Origin: Pseudolabrys taiwanensis
GTDB taxonomy: Bacteria > Pseudomonadota > Alphaproteobacteria > Rhizobiales > Xanthobacteraceae
Direction: 5' to 3'
Length of the DNA: 64,000 nucleotides
Assembly: GCF_003367395.1 (NCBI RefSeq)
Contig: NZ_CP031417.1
Span: 1,116,001 to 1,180,000, forward strand
A model generated the notes under the pieces. It was not told where the DNA came from, ran no database searches, and saw only the letters and a program-made list of their open reading frames with translations. Below, piece by piece: positions 41,349-49,004 of the stretch (its first letter is position 1; every line of letters starts with the position of its first letter). Position numbers and translations under genes: made by a program.

Positions 41349-41912
41349 TTACGCCGGCAGACGCTGGGCAAGGTGCCGGATCAACGCGAGCGGCGTGGCC
41401 GGCGGCGTCTGCTCGACACGCCGGTATTCCCGGCCATCGACAGTGCGCGTCATGAGGCTCTCATCGCACAGGTCACGCCGCAGCAGCGCGTAGTCACCGA
41501 ACAGATGCTGCTCATCCAGCGCGCGATTGATCTCAGCCTCGGTGTAGACGCGCCGGGGCTCGAGCCGCGACCACAACACCCACAGGCACAACACGCGATG
41601 GCTGTACTTGGACGGCCAACGGGCAAGACGCCCCTCGCCGTCGAAGTACCGCGCCAGGCGGCCGACCGCGACGAAGTCGGCGGGTTCCGTGGCCGGTCCC
41701 GGCGACGCGTGATCGAGCTGCTGGCGCGCCATCGCCTGGGCGCGGAAGTGCTGGAAGTTCTGGTAGCCGCCGGCGCGCGCCACCATGTTCAGCAAGGTCA
41801 GATGGCTGGGCGCAGCGGCATTCTCTTGGTCCGATTGCGTGAGCTCTCGCCTGAGGGCGCGCGCGAAGTTGGATACATCGTCCGCGAAGAACGGAAGGGC
41901 TTGTCTCGACAT
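41349..41912 (-). CDS. DUF2087 domain protein
   Basis: This 187-aa protein has an N-terminal helical part (ALRRELTQSDQENAAAPSHLTLLNMVARAGGYQNFQHF) and a C-terminal DUF2087 domain. The domain includes YFDGEGRLARWPSKYSHR, YTEAEINRALDEQHLFGDYALLRRDLCD, and RTVDGREYRRVE. The domain is usually attached to ArsR-like or other winged-helix regulators and is thought to be a small DNA-associated module. GAGGAT lies before ATG 41912. No partner gene is obvious; the gene sits among accessory genes between sdhE and recG. Confidence 0.82.
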   Translation of the reverse strand: MSRQALPFFADDVSNFARALRRELTQSDQENAAAPSHLTLLNMVARAGGYQNFQHFRAQAMARQQLDHASPGPATEPADFVAVGRLARYFDGEGRLARWPSKYSHRVLCLWVLWSRLEPRRVYTEAEINRALDEQHLFGDYALLRRDLCDESLMTRTVDGREYRRVEQTPPATPLALIRHLAQRLPA

Positions 41913-42190
41913 GGCTTATCCTCGACGTGCCGCGTCCAATGAGGACTGTCGTGATCGCCAGCTTGCGACGTGGCACGGGATAAGGGTGTCAGTCGAAACG
42001 AGAAGATGGCAGGTTTAGCGCCCCTCGGGAGGGGTGGCGATGCCTCGGTGAGCTGCCGACCGAAGCCCGATATATGGCAGCCGAAAGCGCCGCGCAAGCG
42101 CGACGCTGCGAGATGGGGGCGCCTGCTTCGGAATAACCTCGCCAGCGCGGGTGCCGCCGCGCATGAGGGACGAGCGACGCTTTTTGTCTA

Positions 42191-42221
42191 TTGACTTAGA
42201 GTGCGCTCTAACCCCTAGCCT
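42191..42221 (+). promoter_or_regulatory. MerR-type promoter with 19-base spacer and palindrome
   Basis: TTGACT (42191-42196) and TAGCCT (42216-42221) are 19 bases apart. The spacer holds TTAGAG-TGCG-CTCTAA (42196-42211), the imperfect palindrome expected of a MerR-family operator, here closest to NmlR/AdhR-type sites. MerR activators bind such over-long spacers and untwist the DNA. The site is 30 bases before the merR start, so it should control merR and the following decarboxylase gene. The rest of 41913-42190 shows no gene. Confidence 0.8.
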
Positions 42222-42250
42222 CGGCTGCGTCGTGGCGAAAGAACGCGCTC

Positions 42251-42679
42251 GTGAAGATTGGCGAACTGGCGAAGCGATCAGGACTATCGGCCCACACCAT
42301 CCGTTATTATGAGCGGATCGGGCTGGTTCCCCGCGCGTACAGGGATCCATCGGGTCAAAGAAACTATGACGCATCGATTCTGAGTTGGATCGAATTTCTC
42401 GATCGTTTGAAGACGACCGGAATGCCGATCCGAGAGATGCTGCGTTACGCGGTCCTGTGGCAACGCGGCGCCGGTACCGAGGCGCAGCGTCGCGAGTTGC
42501 TCGAACAGCACCGCGAGCGCGTCCGCGCTCATGTGGCCGATCTGCACGCCTGTCTTCTTGTCCTCGACACCAAGATCGCCGGTTACGCCGGCTTGCAACA
42601 AAGGACGGGAGAACATGACGCAGCACGGTCAAGACAACAGCGAAAGCCGCCTCGAACGCGGCAAGCGCGCGCTCGCTGA
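42251..42679 (+). CDS. MerR-family regulator, NmlR/AdhR-like
   Basis: This 142-aa regulator opens with KIGELAKRSGLSAHTIRYYERIGLVPRA, the MerR winged helix, then a dimerisation helix to about residue 112. One cysteine (C101, HACLLVLDTKI) could be a redox or aldehyde sensor, although NmlR-type sensors usually place it elsewhere. Translation starts at GTG 42251. The last 27 residues are Arg/Gln-rich and overlap the next gene by 65 bases, so they are probably poorly conserved. It likely activates its own promoter and the carboxymuconolactone-decarboxylase-family gene that follows. Confidence 0.9.
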   Translation: MKIGELAKRSGLSAHTIRYYERIGLVPRAYRDPSGQRNYDASILSWIEFLDRLKTTGMPIREMLRYAVLWQRGAGTEAQRRELLEQHRERVRAHVADLHACLLVLDTKIAGYAGLQQRTGEHDAARSRQQRKPPRTRQARAR

Positions 42680-43028
42680 AATTGATGGCGAGGCCGGCAA
42701 CAAGGTCATCGCGTCTTTGGCCGATATCGCTCCGGATTTCGCGCGCTACATTCTCGAATTTCCGTTCGGCGATATTTACAGCCGTCCCGGCCTCGACCTG
42801 CGGGCCCGCGAGATTGCCACCATCGCCGCCCTGACGGCGATGGGCAACGCGGCCCCGCAATTGAAGGTTCACATCGAAGCGGGCTTGAACGTCGGCTTGA
42901 GCCGCGAGGAAATCGTCGAGGTGATCATGCAGATGGCGGTCTATGCCGGTTTCCCGGCGGCCCTGAATGGTTTGTTCGCGGCCAAGGACGTGTTCGCCTC
43001 GACAGCGCGCGTCGCTACTTCGGGATGA
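42615..43028 (+). CDS. Carboxymuconolactone decarboxylase family protein
   Basis: This 137-aa protein of the CMD/AhpD superfamily has RAREIATIAALTAMGNAAPQLKVHIEAGLNVGLSREE and QMAVYAGFPAALN, typical of 4-carboxymuconolactone-decarboxylase-like proteins. It lacks the CxxC pair of AhpD, so it is not an alkylhydroperoxidase. In MerR neighbourhoods such proteins are thought to handle reactive electrophiles. AGA-rich bases precede ATG 42615. It overlaps merR by 65 bases and overlaps the convergent TctC gene end by 14 bases. Confidence 0.88.
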   Translation: MTQHGQDNSESRLERGKRALAEIDGEAGNKVIASLADIAPDFARYILEFPFGDIYSRPGLDLRAREIATIAALTAMGNAAPQLKVHIEAGLNVGLSREEIVEVIMQMAVYAGFPAALNGLFAAKDVFASTARVATSG

Positions 43029-43992
43029 CGCCGCTGGCGCGCATGGCGTTGCCCCACTTCGTCAGTTCGTCTTTCACGAACTGGCCGAGATAGGCCGACG
43101 AGCGCCGCTCCGGCGCAACGAAGGTCGCCGCGAGCTTCTCCATCTCCTCCTTCAGGCCGGGCGTGTCCATGGTCTCCGCGGCGGCCTTCTGCAGCTTGGC
43201 GGCGATCGGGGCCGGCGTGTCCTTGGGCAGGAACAGCGCGGTCCAGGTGTAGGCCTGGACGGACGGAAGCCCCTCCTCCGCCGCGGTCGGGATGTTCGGC
43301 AGCACCGGCGAGCGGTTCGGCGACAGCACGGCGATGCCTTTCACCGTGCCGGCATTGATGTTCTGCACGGCGGTCACCGCAATCTCGCACAGGAAGTCGA
43401 GCCGGCCGGAGACGAGGTCTTGCATCGCCAGCGACGTGCCGCGATACGGCACGTGCTGGATGTGGGTGCCCATCGCATTGTCGAGCATCACGCAGCCGAG
43501 ATGCGCGGCGGAACCGACGCCGGCCGAGCCGTAGTTCATCTTGCTCTGGTTCGCCTTGGCGTAGGCGACGAATTCCTTCAACGTATTGGCCGGGAAGTCC
43601 TTGCGGGTGATGAGCACCAGCGGGATTTCCGACACCAGCGCCACCGGCGTGAAGTCGGCGACCGGGTCGTAAGGCGGCTTGTCGACGAGCAGCGTCGGAT
43701 TGGTGTGGGTCGCGACGGTGCCGAGCAGCACCGTGTAGCCGTCGGGGGTGGCGCGGGCGACCTTCTGGCCGCCGACGGTGCCGCCGCCGCCGCCGACGTT
43801 CTCGATCACGACCCGCTGGCCGAGCTTGTCGGAGAGCTTTTCCGCGAAGATGCGGCCGAACACGTCGATCGGGCCGCCCGCCGCGGCGGCGACGACCATG
43901 GTAATGGGCCGGTTCGGATAGTCCTGCGCCTGCGCCGGCGCCAGGAGGGAAAACAACGCGAAAACGAGTGCGAGACCTGACCGTACAACCAC
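43015..43992 (-). CDS. TctC/Bug-family tripartite tricarboxylate transporter substrate-binding protein
   Basis: This 325-aa periplasmic receptor has a signal peptide (VVVRSGLALVFALFSLLAPAQA), the mature start QDYPNRPITMVVAAAAGGPIDVFGR, then VIENVGGGGGTVGG and GSAGVGSAAHLG...HVPYRGT. These fit the Bug family of tripartite tricarboxylate transporters. No TctA or TctB membrane gene is near, as is common for the many orphan Bug proteins of Hyphomicrobiales and Burkholderiales. The substrate is a carboxylate but not identifiable. Start GTG 43992 has AGGG just upstream. A much longer frame that continues leftward-upstream is the antisense of recG and is not real. Confidence 0.9.
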   Translation of the reverse strand: MVVRSGLALVFALFSLLAPAQAQDYPNRPITMVVAAAAGGPIDVFGRIFAEKLSDKLGQRVVIENVGGGGGTVGGQKVARATPDGYTVLLGTVATHTNPTLLVDKPPYDPVADFTPVALVSEIPLVLITRKDFPANTLKEFVAYAKANQSKMNYGSAGVGSAAHLGCVMLDNAMGTHIQHVPYRGTSLAMQDLVSGRLDFLCEIAVTAVQNINAGTVKGIAVLSPNRSPVLPNIPTAAEEGLPSVQAYTWTALFLPKDTPAPIAAKLQKAAAETMDTPGLKEEMEKLAATFVAPERRSSAYLGQFVKDELTKWGNAMRASGVIPK

Positions 43993-44082
43993 CTTACCCT
44001 GCCCCCGAATCTGAAGAAGTGTCCTAGAATCACCGTTCGCCTTAAGTCCTACAGCACCCCCGGTACCGGCGTCGATTGATCC

Positions 44083-46182
44083 ATGCGTCCCGCTGTCCTT
44101 AGTCCCCTGTTCGCCTCGGTGACCAGCCTGCCCGGCGTCGGTCCCAAGCTCGAGCGGCTGTACGCGAAGCTGCTCGAGCGCGACATGCCGCGCGTCGTCG
44201 ATCTGCTGCTGCACCTGCCCACGGGCGCCATCGACCGCCGCGCGCGGCCGAAGCTGAACGAGGTTCTGCCCGGCCAGGTCGTCACGGTCGCCGTGCAGGT
44301 GGAGGAGCATCGCCCCGCGCCGCGCAACCGGCCGCGCGCGCCCTACCGCATCGTCACCAGCGACGACACCGGCGTCACGCTGACGCTCACGTATTTCAGC
44401 GCGCGGCCCGACTACCTCGAGAAGCTGCTGCCGGTCGGCGAGACGCGCTACGTCTCGGGCACCGCGGAGTTCTACGACGGCATGTTGCAGATGGTGCATC
44501 CCGACCGCGTCGTCGACGAGCAGGGCTTTGCGACGCTGCCGCTGGTCGAACCGGTCTATCCGCTGACCGAAGGCCTGGCGCTCGGCAATGTGCGCCGCGC
44601 CATGGAAGGCGCGCTCGGCAAACTGCCGCCGTTGCCGGAATGGCAGGACGCGGCCTGGGTGTCGCGCGAGCGCCTGCCCGCCTTCGCCGACGCGCTGCGC
44701 GCCGTGCACCGGCCGCACGAGCCGCACGACCTCGCGCCCGAAAGCCTCGCCTGGATCAGGCTCGCTTACGACGAACTGCTCGCCGGCCAGCTCGCGCTCG
44801 CTCTGGTGCGCGCGCATATGCGCCGCATCGCCGGCCGCGGCACGTCCAGCGAAGGCCGCCTGCGCGCGCGCATCCTCAAGGCGCTGCCTTACACCCTGAC
44901 GCATTCGCAGCAGAAGGCGGTCGACGACATCACCACCGACCTCGCCAAGCCGCATCGCATGCTGCGGCTGCTGCAAGGCGATGTCGGCTCGGGCAAGACC
45001 GTGGTCGCTTTCTCGGCGGCCGCGACCGTGATCGAGGCCGGCCGGCAGGCGGCCTTCATGGCACCGACCGAGATCCTCGCTCGCCAGCATCTCAAGACCA
45101 TCGCGCCCCTGGCGGAAGCCGCCGGTATCCGCGTCGCGCTGCTCACCGGCCGCGAGCGCGGCGCCACGCGCAAGGAGATCCTCGACCGCCTGGTGCTCGG
45201 CGACCTCGATCTTATCGTCGGCACGCATGCGCTGTTCCAGGATGACGTCGCCTTCCACGATCTCGCACTGGCCGTGGTCGACGAGCAGCACCGTTTCGGC
45301 GTGCACCAGCGCCTGGCGCTGACGCAGAAGGGCGACGCCGTCGATGTTCTCGTGCTCACCGCGACGCCGATCCCGCGCACGCTCGTGCTCACTTACTTCG
45401 GCGACATGGACATCTCGGAACTGCGCGAGAAGCCCGCCGGCCGTCAGCCGATCGATACCCGCACGGTGCCGCTCGACCGCCTCGAAGAGGTCGAGGACGC
45501 CATCGGCCGCGCCATCGGCGAAGGCAAACGCGCTTACTGGGTCTGCCCGCTGGTCGAGGAATCCGAGAAGAGCGATCTGGCCGCCGCGCAGCAACGCTAC
45601 GAGGAGCTGCGCCAGAAGTTCGGCGACAAGGTCGATCTCGTGCACGGCCAGATGAAAGGCGCCGACAAGGATGCCGCCATGGCGCGCTTTGCGTCGGGGC
45701 AATCGCAGCTGCTCGTCGCCACCACGGTGATCGAGGTCGGCGTCGACGTGCCGGAAGCGACCATCATCGTCATCGAGCACGCCGAGCGCTTCGGCCTCGC
45801 ACAGATCCATCAGTTGCGCGGCCGCGTCGGCCGCGGCACCGGCAAATCGACGTGCCTCTTGCTGTTCAAGGCGCCGCTCGGCGAAACGGCCAAGGCGCGG
45901 CTCGCGATCCTGCGCGAGACGGAAGACGGCTTCCGTATCGCCGAGGAGGATTTGCGTCTGCGCGGCGAAGGCGATCTGCTCGGCACGCGGCAAAGCGGCG
46001 TGCCGGGCTTTGCCGTCGCCCGCCTCGAGGTGCACGGCAAATATCTCGGCGCCGCGCGCGACGACGCGGCGCTGATCCTGTCGCGCGACCCCCAGCTACA
46101 GACCGAACGGGGCGAAGCGCTGCGCCACCTGCTCTATCTGTTCGGCAAGGACGAAGCCATCAAGCTGATCCGCGCCGGATGA
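44083..46182 (+). CDS. recG: ATP-dependent DNA helicase RecG
   Basis: This 699-aa branch-migration helicase has an N-terminal wedge/OB domain (FASVTSLPGVGPKLERLYAKLL and VDLLLHLPTGAIDR), Walker A GDVGSGKT near residue 300, DEQHRFG near 400, TATPIPRTL, and HQLRGRVGRGT near 575. It remodels stalled forks and Holliday junctions. Length is normal. The gene is divergent from tctC and convergent with DUF3597; in many relatives it borders sdhE and DUF502, from which accessory genes separate it here. Confidence 0.98.
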   Translation: MRPAVLSPLFASVTSLPGVGPKLERLYAKLLERDMPRVVDLLLHLPTGAIDRRARPKLNEVLPGQVVTVAVQVEEHRPAPRNRPRAPYRIVTSDDTGVTLTLTYFSARPDYLEKLLPVGETRYVSGTAEFYDGMLQMVHPDRVVDEQGFATLPLVEPVYPLTEGLALGNVRRAMEGALGKLPPLPEWQDAAWVSRERLPAFADALRAVHRPHEPHDLAPESLAWIRLAYDELLAGQLALALVRAHMRRIAGRGTSSEGRLRARILKALPYTLTHSQQKAVDDITTDLAKPHRMLRLLQGDVGSGKTVVAFSAAATVIEAGRQAAFMAPTEILARQHLKTIAPLAEAAGIRVALLTGRERGATRKEILDRLVLGDLDLIVGTHALFQDDVAFHDLALAVVDEQHRFGVHQRLALTQKGDAVDVLVLTATPIPRTLVLTYFGDMDISELREKPAGRQPIDTRTVPLDRLEEVEDAIGRAIGEGKRAYWVCPLVEESEKSDLAAAQQRYEELRQKFGDKVDLVHGQMKGADKDAAMARFASGQSQLLVATTVIEVGVDVPEATIIVIEHAERFGLAQIHQLRGRVGRGTGKSTCLLLFKAPLGETAKARLAILRETEDGFRIAEEDLRLRGEGDLLGTRQSGVPGFAVARLEVHGKYLGAARDDAALILSRDPQLQTERGEALRHLLYLFGKDEAIKLIRAG

Positions 46183-46200
46183 CTTCGCCTGCCGGTTCGC

Positions 46201-46578
46201 TCAGTGCTTGAGATCGTCCGGCACCTTGCCGCCGTTCTCGGCGAGCTTTTGCATGACCTGCTTATGCAGCCAGACGTTCATGGTGGCGGAGTCGTTCGTG
46301 TCGCCGGTATAGCCCAGTTCCTTGGCGAGCTCCTTGCGCGCCGAGAGGCTGCTGTCCAAGCCGAGAAGCTTCATCAGGTCGACGATCGACTTGCGCCAAT
46401 CGAGCTTCTCCTTGTTCTTGGATGCGATATCGCTCAGCACCGCCGCGACATCGACCTGAGGCATGGTCGCGGTCCCTGCCGCCGCGCCGCCGCTCGAAGC
46501 TGGCGCCGCCGCGGGCTGCGCCGCTTTGGCGCTGCTCGATCCGAAAATCGCCGACATGATGTTTCCGAAGATGCTCAT
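46201..46578 (-). CDS. DUF3597 domain protein
   Basis: This 125-aa protein has an Ala/Gly-rich N-terminal linker (residues 14-38) and a conserved C-terminal DUF3597 domain: PQVDVAAVLSDIASKNKEKLDWRKSIVDLMKLLGLDSSLSARKELAKELGY, here described as fragments DWRKSIVDLMKLLGLDSS and WLHKQVMQKLAENGG. The function is unknown. It neighbours GlsB, YidB and DUF805 genes, a group of small proteins often linked to general stress. It is soluble, with no signal peptide. A GGAG-type ribosome-binding site precedes ATG 46578. Confidence 0.85.
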   Translation of the reverse strand: MSIFGNIMSAIFGSSSAKAAQPAAAPASSGGAAAGTATMPQVDVAAVLSDIASKNKEKLDWRKSIVDLMKLLGLDSSLSARKELAKELGYTGDTNDSATMNVWLHKQVMQKLAENGGKVPDDLKH

Positions 46579-46683
46579 TGATCCTCTCCTTTGTGATAAG
46601 CGCGCAGACAGACAGAACGACGCTCGGTGCGGCCCGCCATAACGAAACGCCGACGAAAACGATGTCGATTAAGTTCGCGTTGC

Positions 46684-46938
46684 TCAGCTTTGGCGTTTCA
46701 CCGCGATCCGATTCCAGATGAAAAGGACAATGACGGCGCCCACGGTGGCGCCGACCAAGCCGGCGCCTTGATCGAGGCGGTACCAGCCAATCGACTGGCC
46801 GATGAAAGTGGCAACGAACGCGCCGGCGATGCCGAGCACGGTCGTGACGATGAAACCCATGGGATTGGGGCCGGGCGTCAGCCAGCGTGCGATCACACCG
46901 GCAATGAACCCGATAACGATTATCCAAATGATGTTCAT
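46684..46938 (-). CDS. GlsB/YeaQ/YmgE-family stress-response membrane protein
   Basis: This 84-aa protein with three hydrophobic helices fits the transglycosylase-associated protein family: MNIIWIIVIGFIAGVIARW, GPNPMGFIVTTVLGIAGAFVATFIG, and a final ATVGAVIVLFIWNR. Members are induced by general stress or acid in many bacteria; the mechanism is unknown. It is separated by 105 bases from DUF3597 downstream and is divergent from yidB. No EcfG-type promoter could be assigned with confidence. Confidence 0.9.
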   Translation of the reverse strand: MNIIWIIVIGFIAGVIARWLTPGPNPMGFIVTTVLGIAGAFVATFIGQSIGWYRLDQGAGLVGATVGAVIVLFIWNRIAVKRQS

Positions 46939-47121
46939 GTTGGTCCGTCCGTCCTGACCACATCGTAAGTAGTCTAGCGGACCGTACCCGTTCCGCGTGA
47001 CCATTATTTCTCAAAGAGCGGGGAACTTTTCGCGTGGCTCGGCTTTGGGCCCGCGCATCGCTGTGCCATTGCCCTGACACAGGCGGTAACTACTCTGCAT
47101 AACCTTCAACAGGAGGCGCTT

Positions 47122-47763
47122 ATGGGTCTGCTTGATGTGCTCAACGGGATGCAGAATGGACCGCGCGGCCAAAGAGAGCCTAATACCGCAAGCGGCGGCA
47201 TGTCGCCGATCACGATGGCGATCCTCGGTCTGCTCGCTTACAAGGCGGTGAAGCACTTCACCAATCAGCCGGGTGCTGCGCCTTCGACCTCTAATCAAAG
47301 TGCCGGCCCTGCGGCGGCTAATCAAAGTGCCGGCCCTGCGGCGGCGCCGGGCCAAGGCGGCGGCGATCTTGGCAGTCTGCTGAACGGCGGCCTGGGCGGC
47401 TTGCTAGGTGGCAGCGGTGCGGGCGGCCTCGGCAACTTATTGCAAGGCGGTTTGGGCGGCCTGCTCGCAGGCGGCGCCGCCGGCAGCGTTTTGAGCGGCG
47501 GTCTGAACGATTTGCTCAAGCAGCTTCAACAGAGCGGCCAAGGCGACGTCGCGAAGTCCTGGGTCAGCAACGAACCGAACCAGACCATTTCGCCGGACGA
47601 TCTCGCGAATGCGCTGGGCGCCGACCGCATCGATGCGCTGACGGCACAAACCGGAATGTCGCGCGATGAGCTTCTTGCCGGTCTCAGCCAGCACCTGCCC
47701 GAAGTCGTCAATCAGTTGACGCCGCACGGTCGCGTGCCGACCGAGCAGGAAATGTCGATCTGA
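47122..47763 (+). CDS. YidB/DUF937-family protein
   Basis: This 213-aa protein has an N-terminal segment with one hydrophobic stretch (PITMAILGLLAYKAVKHF), a Gly/Leu-rich repeat region (LLNGGLGGLLGGSGAGGLGNLLQGG pattern), and a C-terminal YidB-like domain with SWVSNEPNQTISPDDLANALG and GRVPTEQEMS. AGGAGG precedes the ATG. The Gly-Leu repeats may form an extended or aggregating region. A 27-base in-frame tandem duplication encodes NQSAGPAAA twice. Function is unknown; the family is common in alphaproteobacteria. Confidence 0.85.
   Translation: MGLLDVLNGMQNGPRGQREPNTASGGMSPITMAILGLLAYKAVKHFTNQPGAAPSTSNQSAGPAAANQSAGPAAAPGQGGGDLGSLLNGGLGGLLGGSGAGGLGNLLQGGLGGLLAGGAAGSVLSGGLNDLLKQLQQSGQGDVAKSWVSNEPNQTISPDDLANALGADRIDALTAQTGMSRDELLAGLSQHLPEVVNQLTPHGRVPTEQEMSI
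47291..47344 (+). repeat. Perfect 27-base tandem duplication inside yidB-like gene
   Basis: Two identical 27-base units (47291-47317 and 47318-47344) start CTAATCAAAGTGCCGG. They keep the reading frame and add one copy of NQSAGPAAA. Their exact identity indicates a recent or slippage-maintained duplication. Confidence 0.9.
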
Positions 47764-47786
47764 TACGGGCGATTGTTCTGACGCCA

Positions 47787-47810
47787 ACGGCGCTCACGGA
47801 AGAGCGCCGT
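47787..47810. terminator. Hairpin between convergent yidB-like and DUF805 genes
   Basis: ACGGCGCTC and GAGCGCCGT pair perfectly around ACGGAA, 24 bases after the yidB-like stop. No T-tract follows on either strand, so intrinsic termination is uncertain. It may protect the 3' end or cooperate with Rho. Confidence 0.4.
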
Positions 47811-47822
47811 CGGCCGATACCG

Positions 47823-48194
47823 TCAGGGGGCCTGACCCGCCAGCGGATCGGGGCCGAAGCGATTGGCGCCGATGGTGCCGCGCAGACAGTTCCAGATGAG
47901 CAGCAGCACGACGCCGATGACGGTGAGCGAGATGAGCACCCACCAGCCGGTGCGGTCGATATCGTGCAGACGGCGGACTGACACCGCCAGGCTCGGCAGG
48001 AACAGGGCGACCGAAACGATGGCGTTGAGAGGCGATACGTCGCTGAACGGAAAGATCGCCACATCGAGGATGTTGGCGACGATCGACACCAGGACCTCGA
48101 ACAAGACCCAGAACCAAAACTCCGAGCGTGGCGCCCGGCCGGAAAAGGTCAGGTAGTTACGGAAGCCGGATTTGATTGCCTCTTGAAAGTTCAT
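47823..48194 (-). CDS. DUF805 membrane protein
   Basis: This 123-aa protein of the DUF805 family has the opening FQEAIKSGFRNYLTFSGRAPRSEFWFWVLF, three to four hydrophobic helices, and RRLHDIDRTGWWVLI, all diagnostic. The C-terminus GTIGANRFGPDPL is also typical. It is an inner-membrane protein of unknown function. It forms part of the small-gene group between recG and DUF502. Confidence 0.93.
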   Translation of the reverse strand: MNFQEAIKSGFRNYLTFSGRAPRSEFWFWVLFEVLVSIVANILDVAIFPFSDVSPLNAIVSVALFLPSLAVSVRRLHDIDRTGWWVLISLTVIGVVLLLIWNCLRGTIGANRFGPDPLAGQAP

Positions 48195-48229
48195 CGTCTC
48201 CCCCCGGAGTGTTGCATCGATAAACGAAC

Positions 48230-48994
48230 TCAGCTCACGTCTTCAGTCTTCCGCTCGATCTGCGCCGCCCGCGCGGTCGCGGCCAACTGCGCCAGCTTTT
48301 TCTGCTGATCCGCGTCGGTCTGCACCATGCCGGCGGACATGATCAGCGTCATGGCGGTTTCGACGCTGATGTCGAGTTCGATCAGGCGCTTGCGCGCCAC
48401 ATAGAAAAAGAAACCCGTGGTCGGGTTGGGCGTGCATGGCATGAACGCGGACACGTGCTCGCCTTCGGGCAGTTGCGTCGCCATGGTCTCGCCGGGCGGG
48501 TGCGACAGAAAAACGAGCGACCACATGCCCGGGCCGGGGAATTCCACCAGCGCCACCTTGCGGAAGCTCGAGCCCGTCTTCGAGAACAAGGTCTCGAAAA
48601 TCTGCTTCATCGTTTTGTAGATTGGCCTCACGATCGGCATGCGGCTCAACAGCCCTTCGCCGAATTCGACCAAGGTGCGTCCGACCAGATTGGCGGTGAG
48701 AAAGCCGAGCAGCGTCAGCGCGGCGATGGCGACGATCAGGCCGGTTCCCGGGATCGGCCAGGGCAGATAGCTCTCCGGACGATAGGTGGCCGGAATAAAG
48801 GGGCGCACCACGTCGTCGACCCAGTTGACGACGGTCCAGACCAGCCAGGCCGTGACCGCCAGTGGCCCCGCGACCACGAGCCCGGTGAGGAAATAATTGC
48901 GGATTCGCGCCATGAAGCCGTGATGCGGCGGCGCCGCCGCCTTCTCGATGTCGGCGACAAGCGCTTCGCCCAGCTTGGGGTCCAGATCGGCCAT
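48230..48994 (-). CDS. DUF502 membrane protein
   Basis: This 254-aa protein has two N-terminal membrane helices (YFLTGLVVAGPLAVTAWLVW and TGLIVAIAALTLLGFLTANL), then a conserved cytoplasmic region with GEGLLSRMPIVRPIYKTMKQI and PNPTTGFFFYVARK. These identify DUF502. Its position next to glmS is conserved in alphaproteobacteria. It starts 10 bases after the glmS stop, so it shares a transcript with glmS. Function is unknown; an envelope role is likely. Confidence 0.92.
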   Translation of the reverse strand: MADLDPKLGEALVADIEKAAAPPHHGFMARIRNYFLTGLVVAGPLAVTAWLVWTVVNWVDDVVRPFIPATYRPESYLPWPIPGTGLIVAIAALTLLGFLTANLVGRTLVEFGEGLLSRMPIVRPIYKTMKQIFETLFSKTGSSFRKVALVEFPGPGMWSLVFLSHPPGETMATQLPEGEHVSAFMPCTPNPTTGFFFYVARKRLIELDISVETAMTLIMSAGMVQTDADQQKKLAQLAATARAAQIERKTEDVS

Positions 48995-49004
48995 AGGCCG
49001 CAGT

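Noticed and set aside
43015..46035. A leftward open frame of about 1000 codons spanning tctC and the opposite strand of recG
   Set aside because: Only its last 325 codons encode TctC. The rest is antisense to the fully conserved recG and is rich in Arg, His, Asp and Gln as expected from a GC-rich mirror frame.
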